64,000 nucleotides of DNA, taken from NCBI RefSeq assembly GCF_014851675.1, contig NZ_JACVAE010000001.1, forward strand, positions 1,550,001-1,614,000. Direction: 5' to 3'. Shown in pieces: positions 58,040-64,000 of the stretch. A model generated the notes under the pieces. The model was not told the origin of the DNA. It did no database searches and saw only the letters and a list, made by a program, of their open reading frames with translations. The first letter of the stretch is position 1; every line of letters begins with the position of its first letter. The position numbers were made by a program, and so were the translations under genes. This DNA is from Rhizobium sp. ARZ01. Lineage in GTDB: Bacteria > Pseudomonadota > Alphaproteobacteria > Rhizobiales > Rhizobiaceae.

Positions 58040-58512
58040 TGGCCACTGGCGCCTACACGGCCGACGTGCGGAGAATGGACGAATTCTCCGCCGTCGAACT
58101 CTATGCGCTGATGCGATTGCGCGTCGACGTCTTCGTTGTCGAGCAGAAGTGTCCCTACCCAGAGCTGGACGGCAGGGATACGGACGTCTTGCATCTGCGG
58201 CTGCTTGCCGGCGACGACCTTCTCGCTGCCGCACGCATTCTACCGCCGGCCGAGTCCAATGCTCCTGCCCGGATCGGAAGGGTCGTGGTTGCTCCCGCGC
58301 ATCGCGGCAAACGGCTGGGCGAAGCCGTAATGCAGGAAGCGATCGCCGCTTGCGAACGCCTGTTCCCCCAATCGCCGATCGCTCTCTCCGCCCAAAGCCA
58401 CCTGAAGCGCTTTTATGAATCCTTTGGCTTTTCCCCGGTATCGGAGGAATATCTGGAGGACGGCATTCCCCATATCGATATGGTGCGGCCAACTTCGACC
58501 GGCTGCGCCTGA
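58039..58512 (+). CDS. GNAT-family N-acetyltransferase (ElaA-like)
   Basis: A 157-residue acetyltransferase: LMRLRVDVFVVEQKCPYPELDGRD is the ElaA-type start, the acetyl-CoA motif is IGRVVVAPAHRGKRLGEAVM, and YESFGFSPVSEEYLEDGIPHIDM the end. Substrate unknown. Its ATG shares an A with the frmA stop, so translation is coupled. Confidence 0.92.
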   Translation: MATGAYTADVRRMDEFSAVELYALMRLRVDVFVVEQKCPYPELDGRDTDVLHLRLLAGDDLLAAARILPPAESNAPARIGRVVVAPAHRGKRLGEAVMQEAIAACERLFPQSPIALSAQSHLKRFYESFGFSPVSEEYLEDGIPHIDMVRPTSTGCA

Positions 58513-58541
58513 GCACCGGACCAGAGGGAGCGCAAAATACC

Positions 58542-59003
58542 ATGATCTACGTCGATGCCGATGCCTGCCCGGTGAAACCGGAAATCCTGAAAGTGGCCGA
58601 GCGCCACGGGATGGGCGTCACCTTCGTCGCCAATTCCGGCCTGCGCCCGTCGCGTGATCCGTTGGTGAAGAATGTCATTGTCTCGGGCAGCTTCGATGCG
58701 GCGGACGACTGGATCGTCGAACATGTCTGCCCCGGCGACATCGTGATTACGGCTGACGTGCCGCTTGCCGGTCGCTGCGTTGCCAAGGATGCACTTGTGA
58801 CAGGTCCTACCGGACGCCTTTTTGACAAGGGCAATATCGGCATGGCCACGGCCATGCGTGATCTCGGCCAGCACTTGCGCGAGACAGGCGAAAGCAAGGG
58901 CTACAATGCCGCTTTTTCGGCGCGCGATCGTTCAGCCTTTCTCGAGACGCTCGATCGCCTCTGCCGCCGCTCCAAATCGCTGAACGGGGACAGTCTGTCG
59001 TGA
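58542..59003 (+). CDS. YaiI/YqxD (DUF188) family protein
   Basis: A 153-residue protein of the PIN-like DUF188 family: MIYVDADACPVKPEILKVAERH, VSGSFDAADDWIVEH, and ITADVPLAGRCVAKDA. Members may be nucleases; the Asp residues in the first segment are kept. GGGAG precedes the ATG. The stop overlaps the next GTG start (GTGA). Confidence 0.94.
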   Translation: MIYVDADACPVKPEILKVAERHGMGVTFVANSGLRPSRDPLVKNVIVSGSFDAADDWIVEHVCPGDIVITADVPLAGRCVAKDALVTGPTGRLFDKGNIGMATAMRDLGQHLRETGESKGYNAAFSARDRSAFLETLDRLCRRSKSLNGDSLS

Positions 59004-59662
59004 CCGCCTCCGGCAAAACCGACCCGCCCCACAGCCGTCATCGCCCATTCTACGTCGCCGCTATCGTCGCCTTGCTGATTCTGCCTGTGACTCTCCCGCT
59101 GAAAGCGACAATCGCGCCTCAGCTCTCCGGGATTGCATTCTTCCTGCTCTATCTGCTGATGATTGCCCGGCGCCTACCGGTGCTCAACGCAAGCTATCTC
59201 CGGAAACATGCGATCGACACCGATGCACCGGCGCCGATCATCCTGCTTGTAACCGCAGGTGTCTTTGTCGTCTCGCTCGCTTCGCTTTTCATCGTCCTTC
59301 ATGAGGGTGACAGCATTCAGCCGCTAGACCTGACGCTTTCCTTCGCATCGGTGGTCCTTGGCTGGTTCACCATCCACACAATGGCGGCGGTACACTATGC
59401 GCACATGTATTGGCGTCCGCATGGCGGCAGGACCATGGAGCCGGCCGAGCGCGGATTGGACTTCCCTGAGACGGACGCGCCGGGCATCTACGATTTTCTC
59501 TACTTCGCCTTCATCGTCGGCATGACTGCGCAGACCTCCGATACCGCCATCACGACGACGGAGATGCGCAAGATGAACCTGCTGCACGCGATCGTCTCGT
59601 TTTTCTTCAATACGGTGCTTGTCGCGGCCGCCGTCAACGCTGCGGTGGCGCTTGCCTCCTGA
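59000..59662 (+). CDS. DUF1345 family membrane protein
   Basis: A 220-residue membrane protein with five spans and the family's VVLGWFTIHTMAAVHYAHMYW and GIYDFLYFAFIVGMTAQTSDTAI segments. Function unknown. The start is GTG at 59000, overlapping the previous stop. The fghA gene follows 27 bases later. Confidence 0.92.
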   Translation: MTASGKTDPPHSRHRPFYVAAIVALLILPVTLPLKATIAPQLSGIAFFLLYLLMIARRLPVLNASYLRKHAIDTDAPAPIILLVTAGVFVVSLASLFIVLHEGDSIQPLDLTLSFASVVLGWFTIHTMAAVHYAHMYWRPHGGRTMEPAERGLDFPETDAPGIYDFLYFAFIVGMTAQTSDTAITTTEMRKMNLLHAIVSFFFNTVLVAAAVNAAVALAS

Positions 59663-59689
59663 TCGCAGCCTTTTTCCAATGGAGTCCTC

Positions 59690-60523
59690 ATGAAAGTCCT
59701 TTCCCAGAACCAGGCCTTCGGTGGCATGCAGGGGGTGTTCACCCACGACTCGCTTTCCTGCAATTGCGAGATGACGTTTGCCGTTTTCGTTCCGCCCAAG
59801 GCAATCAAAGAGCCCTGCCCCGTCCTCTGGTACCTTTCGGGCCTGACCTGCACCCATGCCAATGTGATGGAAAAGGGCGAATATCGCCGGATGGCGGCAG
59901 AGCTCGGGCTGATCATCGTCTGTCCGGACACCAGTCCGCGCGGCAACGACGTGCCGGACGAGTTGACGAACTGGCAGATGGGCAAGGGCGCCGGATTCTA
60001 TCTCGACGCCACGGAAAAGCCCTGGGCCGAGCATTTCCAGATGTACACCTACATCACGGAGGAACTGCCAGCGTTCATCAGCCAGCACTTCCGCGTCGAC
60101 ATGACACGCCAAGGCATCTTCGGTCATTCCATGGGCGGCCACGGTGCCATGACGATCGCGCTGAAGAACCCGGATCGCTTCAAGAGCTGCTCCGCTTTTG
60201 CTCCGATCGTGCAGCCTTCGACCGCGGATTGGTCAGCCCCGGCATTCGAAAAGTATCTCGGCTCGAATCAAGCCGCTTGGCGTCAGTATGACGCCTGCGC
60301 ACTGGTCGAAGACGGCGCCCGATTCCCGGAGTTTCTGATCGACCAGGGCCAGGCAGACGGCTTCCTGGAAAACGGTCTCCGCCCCTGGCTGCTTGAGGAA
60401 GCGGTGAAAGCGACGGGCATTGAACTTACACTGCGCATGCACGAGCGCTACGATCACTCCTACTACTTCATCTCCACCTTCATGGATGATCATCTGAGGT
60501 GGCACGCCGAACGGCTCGGCTGA
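59690..60523 (+). CDS. fghA: S-formylglutathione hydrolase
   Basis: Splits S-formylglutathione to formate and glutathione, completing formaldehyde oxidation begun by FrmA. The 277-residue esterase has WYLSGLTCTHANVMEKG, the nucleophile in FGHSMGGHGAM, the acid region in LIDQGQAD and the His in RYDHSYYFISTF. Same strand and probably the same transcript as frmA, with three small genes between them. Confidence 0.97.
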   Translation: MKVLSQNQAFGGMQGVFTHDSLSCNCEMTFAVFVPPKAIKEPCPVLWYLSGLTCTHANVMEKGEYRRMAAELGLIIVCPDTSPRGNDVPDELTNWQMGKGAGFYLDATEKPWAEHFQMYTYITEELPAFISQHFRVDMTRQGIFGHSMGGHGAMTIALKNPDRFKSCSAFAPIVQPSTADWSAPAFEKYLGSNQAAWRQYDACALVEDGARFPEFLIDQGQADGFLENGLRPWLLEEAVKATGIELTLRMHERYDHSYYFISTFMDDHLRWHAERLG

Positions 60524-60586
60524 CCGCAAGCTGGACTTCACACTGAGCCATGGCGCCCGCGCATGACTGATTTGCGCGGGTTTCTC

Positions 60587-60615
60587 TTGCCTTCCGCTGC
60601 ATTCATAGCGATATA
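60587..60615 (+). promoter_or_regulatory. Promoter candidate for the guanidinium exporter
   Basis: TTGCCT (60587-60592) and GATATA (60610-60615) separated by 17 bases fit a housekeeping sigma promoter. Transcription would start near 60622, just ahead of the riboswitch. Confidence 0.5.
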
Positions 60616-60636
60616 GGCCGCTAGCAGACGGCTGCA

Positions 60637-60699
60637 CCGCGGGTCCAACGACTCCGCGGAGACGAACGCGGGGACGGCCCCGCTCCTTTGAAACGGAGC
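60637..60699 (+). ncRNA. Guanidine-II (mini-ykkC) riboswitch candidate
   Basis: Two hairpins precede the exporter gene. The second is a six-base stem with an ACGG loop, GCGGGG-ACGG-CCCCGC (60668-60683), the known guanidine-II P2 form. The first is CCGCGG / CCGCGG (60637-60642, 60654-60659) with ACGA in its loop (60648-60651), less canonical because the loop is larger. A third hairpin GCTCC / GGAGC (60682-60686, 60695-60699) pairs with the ribosome site GGAG (60695-60698) and overlaps P2 by two bases, so ligand-stabilised P2 would free the site: an on-switch. This is established for the class; the assignment here rests on sequence. Confidence 0.72.
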
Positions 60700-60704
60700 A
60701 GGAA

Positions 60705-61019
60705 ATGTCCTGGATCTTACTTGCACTCGCAGGCCTCTTCGAAATCGGCTGGGCAATCGGCCTCAAATACACGGACGGCTTCACCAAGCCCATCCCAACT
60801 GCCCTCACCGCAACCGCCATGCTCATCAGCATCGTACTGCTTGGCCTGGCCGTACGAAGCCTGCCGATGGGTACGGCCTATGCGGTCTGGACCGGGATCG
60901 GTACTGTCGGCACAGTCATCCTCGGCATTTTCCTCTTTGCCGAACCGGTAACGGCGATGCGCCTTGGCTGCATCGCGCTGATCGTCACCGGCATCATGGG
61001 CTTGAAGTTCGCCGCCTGA
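60705..61019 (+). CDS. gdx: Guanidinium exporter (SMR family, SugE/Gdx)
   Basis: A 104-residue, four-span small multidrug resistance protein. WILLALAGLFEIGWAIGLKYTDGFTK has the essential Glu and the GLKYxxGF pattern that separates Gdx/SugE from EmrE; GTAYAVWTGIGTVGT is the second signature. Gdx exports guanidinium in exchange for protons. The riboswitch upstream fits this role. Confidence 0.93.
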   Translation: MSWILLALAGLFEIGWAIGLKYTDGFTKPIPTALTATAMLISIVLLGLAVRSLPMGTAYAVWTGIGTVGTVILGIFLFAEPVTAMRLGCIALIVTGIMGLKFAA

Positions 61020-61026
61020 TTCTCCT

Positions 61027-61419
61027 TCAGCTTCGCCGGTTGTCGAGCGCAAACGCGCCTGGCCCGGCGAAGACGAGATAGAGGAAGATGAAGCAGAACG
61101 AGATCGCGGCGTCGCCGCGATTGTTCACCGGCCAGAAGTCGACCGGCATGTGCGCCATGAAATAGGCAACCGCCATGAAGCCGCACAGGACGAAGGCCGT
61201 CGGTCGCGTGAAAAGACCGAGCAGGATCAGCCCGCCGCCGATCGTCTCAAGCAAACCCGCCACCCCGATCAGGTTCACCAGATCGCCGAACGGCTGCGCG
61301 GCCGGCGGAAAGTCGAAAAATTTCTGCGTCCCGTGCTCGATGAACTGCAGCGCGGTCATGATCCGGAGCGCTGCAAGCGCATAGGGCTGACAGTCAGACA
61401 GTCGGCTGGATAGCGTCAT
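61027..61419 (-). CDS. DoxX family membrane protein
   Basis: A 130-residue protein with four spans: ALRIMTALQFIEHGTQKFFDFP, VAGLLETIGGGLILLGLFTRPTAF and MPVDFWPVNNRGDAAISFCFIFLY are the DoxX pattern. Role uncertain; relatives are linked to redox stress. The ATG at 61419 has GAGGGG upstream; GTG at 61425 is less likely. It converges with gdx (7-base gap). Confidence 0.93.
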   Translation of the reverse strand: MTLSSRLSDCQPYALAALRIMTALQFIEHGTQKFFDFPPAAQPFGDLVNLIGVAGLLETIGGGLILLGLFTRPTAFVLCGFMAVAYFMAHMPVDFWPVNNRGDAAISFCFIFLYLVFAGPGAFALDNRRS

Positions 61420-61575
61420 GGTCACCCCTCCATTCGGCGATCAGCCGATGATGGAACCCTACCTTGCGCAATATCCGGCTTTCCCGCGGAAGGATCAAGC
61501 CACAGCCGAGGCAACCTCCAAAAGACCTTGTCTTCTGGACGCCCGGGATCAGAGCCTGGAGTGGTGTTGAGGAAT

Positions 61576-62244
61576 TCAGTTGCAGTTCGTCGTCGCGGTC
61601 ACGACGCAGGGAGCCGGTTTGGTCTCCGCGCTGGCATTCGCTTCGACTTTCGGCTTGCGCACACGCGGGCGAACGGTCAAGGCGGCTTCGCTCGGGATGA
61701 TGACAGGCTCCTCCACGCGGCTTGCCACGGATGCGCCCGCTGAAGGTTTGTTGCTGTGTGAAGTCGAACGCGGCGTTTGCCGCTTGCCGGGCCGCCCATC
61801 GGCTGTCGCCGCCTTGACTGGCGCCAGCCGATAAGCGTGTGCCACGCGCTGTGAGATCGCCTTGGCCAATGCCTTATCCCCAGCCTTCGCCCCCACCATG
61901 AAGCTGTTGACCGTGAACTCTTCACTTGAAACGGGGATACCGGCCCGATCTCTCAGCACCACCGCGACCTGGGCGGAGTTTCGCCCCGCCTGCGTACCGA
62001 GCCCACGAACGGCATTCGACAGCCGGACATCCATCGTGACCTTCGGCAACGACACTGGCCGTCGGGTTGAACGGACCGCCTGCTTCAACTGCTGCCCGAC
62101 CATCTTGACCACCGCCGGTGAAACGGAACCGTCGCCACCGACCGATACCTTACGGACATCCTTTAGCGTTTCGGCTCCGGCCGCAACAGACATCGCAAGT
62201 ACCGCGAGCGCAGCGAGCGGCACACGAAGGAAAGACATCAGCAT
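61576..62244 (-). CDS. Secreted protein, function unknown
   Basis: A 222-residue exported protein: signal peptide (MSFLRVPLAALAVLAMSVAAGAE), a folded region to about residue 130 (VSPAVVKMVGQQLKQAV, VRGLGTQAGRNSAQVAVVLRD), then a long Lys/Pro/Ser-rich linker and a Cys-containing end (APCVVTATTNCN). No motif recognised. The ribosome site is weak; ATGs at 62244 and 62238 are both possible. Single gene. Confidence 0.7.
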   Translation of the reverse strand: MLMSFLRVPLAALAVLAMSVAAGAETLKDVRKVSVGGDGSVSPAVVKMVGQQLKQAVRSTRRPVSLPKVTMDVRLSNAVRGLGTQAGRNSAQVAVVLRDRAGIPVSSEEFTVNSFMVGAKAGDKALAKAISQRVAHAYRLAPVKAATADGRPGKRQTPRSTSHSNKPSAGASVASRVEEPVIIPSEAALTVRPRVRKPKVEANASAETKPAPCVVTATTNCN

Positions 62245-62446
62245 GAAATTTGAACCCGTATTCTGTGCAATCGCCATCAAGGCGAATCAGCCCCCTGATC
62301 GGAACCGCATTGCACGGCGATGCGGGCCGAATCAATCCCATCCTTCTACGATGGTAAATTTCGAAGCTTGTAAGTCTTTGTTCTTGTGAATGCCGTGTCG
62401 CAAAGCCCAGCGCCGTTCTCAGCGACACACACTGGCAGCGACGGAT

Positions 62447-63235
62447 TCAGCGAGGCCCCAGCATCGAAAAGACCTCGGCTGCGACTTCGAGTTCATGGCA
62501 GCGAAGCTCGCGGCGGCGAAACGCCTCCTCGTCGGTGCCCCAGTGCTCGATCTGCCAGTCTTCGTCGATATGCGCGAGCTTCCACACCGTCTCGGCATCC
62601 AGCCTGCCATGCGCGAAGGCGAGCGCGAGGATTGCAGACCCCGTCAGCGTCGTGACTGTGTGAATACAGGCGAGCGCAAGCGGTGAATCGAATTTCTCCA
62701 ACGCTGCGGCAAAGGCCGCGATCGCCGGCGGCGGCTGCTCCTGGTGCATCACGCCTTCCGCAAGAATGAAGCGCGCACCGAGCGTCGCAGCGGCCCAGTC
62801 CAGCACCGGATCCCAGCCCTCACGCTGGCGCTCGACAAGCCGCTCCGGGCTATCGGCGCGATAGCAGATCATGTCGGTGCCAGCGAAGCGGACAATCTCG
62901 TCGAAAACGGCCTGCTGGTTGTCAGCCACCCCGTCGAGCGCGGTGTTGACGAGCCGAGTCACCGGCATTTTTGCTGGGTCGATTTCCTCGGCCTGCGCAT
63001 CCCACTCCGCCTTCAGCCGTTCCGCAAGCGCAGGTGACGCCACTGCAAGCGGCCGTTTGGCCGGGGTCCGCACCGCTCGCCCGTCAAGCAGAACGCCGTA
63101 GCCGTCACTGGTCTGGCCGATCGAAACGTCCTTGTAGAAACGCTTCGGCAGCGGCCGCTTCATCTGGATCTGCGCTCGGCGAACCGGATCCGGATCGCTC
63201 ATGGCATCGGAAAGATCGGAGAGAATGTCACGCAT
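62447..63235 (-). CDS. ATP12-family F1-ATPase assembly chaperone
   Basis: A 262-residue protein of the ATP12 family, which in mitochondria helps assemble the F1 alpha subunit. Segments: KRFYKDVSIGQTSDGYGVLLDGRAVRTPAKRPL, PVTRLVNTALDGV, DMICYRADSPERL and WKLAHIDEDWQIEHWGTDEEA. Alphaproteobacteria share it with mitochondria. Its start overlaps the HAD gene end by eight bases, so they are translated together. Confidence 0.95.
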   Translation of the reverse strand: MRDILSDLSDAMSDPDPVRRAQIQMKRPLPKRFYKDVSIGQTSDGYGVLLDGRAVRTPAKRPLAVASPALAERLKAEWDAQAEEIDPAKMPVTRLVNTALDGVADNQQAVFDEIVRFAGTDMICYRADSPERLVERQREGWDPVLDWAAATLGARFILAEGVMHQEQPPPAIAAFAAALEKFDSPLALACIHTVTTLTGSAILALAFAHGRLDAETVWKLAHIDEDWQIEHWGTDEEAFRRRELRCHELEVAAEVFSMLGPR

Positions 63236-63893
63236 CGGATATCTCCAGCCACTCTAGTAGTTCGGCCGGCTCCCTTAAAATGTGGTCCGCTCCCGCCTCC
63301 AAGAGCTCGGGAACGCTCGCATAACCCCAGGCGACACCGACCGCCTGCGCGCCGGCCGCCTTGGCCATTTGCATATCGTAAATCGCATCGCCAATAACAA
63401 CCGTCCGGGCCGCATCGATCCCCGTTTCGGCGCAACATTCGGCGACCATCGCCGGGTGCGGCTTGGAGGGACAGTCATCCGCCGTGCGCGAAACAAAGAA
63501 GGTCCTGTCGAATCCATGCGCGAGACGGATGGCGTCAAGGCCGCGCCGCGACTTGCCGGTCACGGCCCCGAGCAGCATGTCGTCCTGTTGTTCCAGCCGG
63601 CGGATCAGGGCGTCAACTCCCGGAAACAGCGGCTCCTGGAATCCGGGCTCGGCCCGAACGCCCATAAAGATCTTCTTGTAGTGCGCCGTCATCGCCTGCG
63701 CTTCGTCGTCGACATGCGCCTTGCCCTGAAGACGGGCGATGGCGATATCGAGCGTCAAGCCGATGATGCTCTTGGTGGCCGGAAGTTCGATCCGCTGATG
63801 ACCGAAATCCTCGAAGGTCCGCGCCATGACCTCGTGGATCAGGCTGGCGCTGTCGACCAGCGTGCCGTCGCAATCGAAAAGAACCAGGCGCAT
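63228..63893 (-). CDS. HAD-family phosphatase (phosphoglycolate phosphatase-like)
   Basis: A 221-residue haloacid dehalogenase hydrolase: motif I LVLFDCDGTLVDS, motif II AVTGKS, motif III Lys in PSKPHP, motif IV VVIGDAIYDMQMAKAAG. The substrate is not clear; Gph-like is the closest description. The ATG at 63893 overlaps the RluC-like stop (TGATG). Confidence 0.93.
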   Translation of the reverse strand: MRLVLFDCDGTLVDSASLIHEVMARTFEDFGHQRIELPATKSIIGLTLDIAIARLQGKAHVDDEAQAMTAHYKKIFMGVRAEPGFQEPLFPGVDALIRRLEQQDDMLLGAVTGKSRRGLDAIRLAHGFDRTFFVSRTADDCPSKPHPAMVAECCAETGIDAARTVVIGDAIYDMQMAKAAGAQAVGVAWGYASVPELLEAGADHILREPAELLEWLEISDA

Positions 63894-64000
63894 CAATCGT
63901 CCTCATCCATCGCGTTCTGGTCGAAGCCGAAGAGGTTCCAGGTCTGGACCATGTGCGGCGGCAGCGGCGCGGTCACCCGCAGACGCCCGCCGGACGGATG
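63893..64000 (-). CDS. RluA/RluC-family pseudouridine synthase, C-terminal end
   Basis: The last 35 codons of a minus-strand gene entering from the right edge: HPSGGRLRVTAPLPPHMVQT, then WNLFGFDQNAMDEDD and stop. The LHA/HP-x-x-G-x-L-x-VTAPLPPHM pattern is the RluC-type end. It is the first gene of the RluC-HAD-ATP12 run; the catalytic domain is outside the window. Confidence 0.85.
   Translation of the reverse strand, partial: HPSGGRLRVTAPLPPHMVQTWNLFGFDQNAMDEDD

Overview
The window reads as chromosomal DNA of a rhizobial alphaproteobacterium, most likely Ensifer/Sinorhizobium or a close relative. The evidence is a high GC content, dense short operons, and a housekeeping order I recall from that group: a divIC/ftsB-like gene, eno and kdsA, then pyrG, secG and tpiA; later thrS, yidD, folE and hisI; at the far end an RluC-type gene, a HAD phosphatase and an ATP12 chaperone gene. 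I saw no phage, insertion sequence, CRISPR array or rRNA. One tRNA (Leu, GAG) is present.

Layout. 1-3.6 kb, minus strand: septum-initiator fragment, enolase, KDO-8-P synthase and a VOC protein. 3.9-14.4 kb, plus strand: a block of eight genes lying between kdsA/VOC and pyrG. It encodes a coiled-coil protein, a metallophosphoesterase, a Ser/Thr kinase fused to a universal-stress domain, a PlsC acyltransferase, a CdsA-type cytidylyltransferase, a small membrane protein, a CDP-alcohol phosphatidyltransferase-like protein with an altered motif, and a 1,208-residue secreted FecR/TPR/beta-barrel protein. 14.5-18.6 kb, minus: pyrG, secG, tpiA and a secreted alpha/beta hydrolase. 18.8-30 kb: parE, a DUF2336 gene, a diguanylate cyclase, a degenerate CitE-like gene, a flavin reductase/nitroreductase pair, a secreted protein and thrS. 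30-41 kb: yidD with an IscU-like gene, folE-hisI, a patatin, CBS and rhomboid genes, then PAS, PilZ, a LapG-family protease and a D-Ala-D-Ala carboxypeptidase with a SPOR domain. 41-46 kb: a three-gene operon (methyltransferase-like, E2-like acyltransferase, SDR with a SEC-C tail), two lipoproteins, an L,D-transpeptidase and an SDR. 46-54 kb: DUF1489, L-serine dehydratase, DUF599, DUF1624, a second methyltransferase-like gene, MerR, mgtE and a deformylase-like gene. 54-61 kb: tRNA-Leu, lipB, a DMT transporter, an XRE regulator, the glutathione-dependent formaldehyde pathway (frmA ... fghA) enclosing three other genes, and a guanidinium exporter behind a guanidine-II-type riboswitch. 61-64 kb, minus: DoxX, a secreted protein, and the ATP12/HAD/RluC group.

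The most system-like region is 3.97-14.42 kb. It puts a kinase and a phosphoesterase next to three phospholipid-synthesis-type enzymes in overlapping frames, with a large envelope protein downstream. This suggests a phospho-regulated lipid or envelope module, but that function is inference. A theme across the window is paralogues that have lost catalytic or ligand residues: the deformylase-like protein, the CitE-like protein, the CDP-alcohol transferase-like protein and the IscU-like protein.
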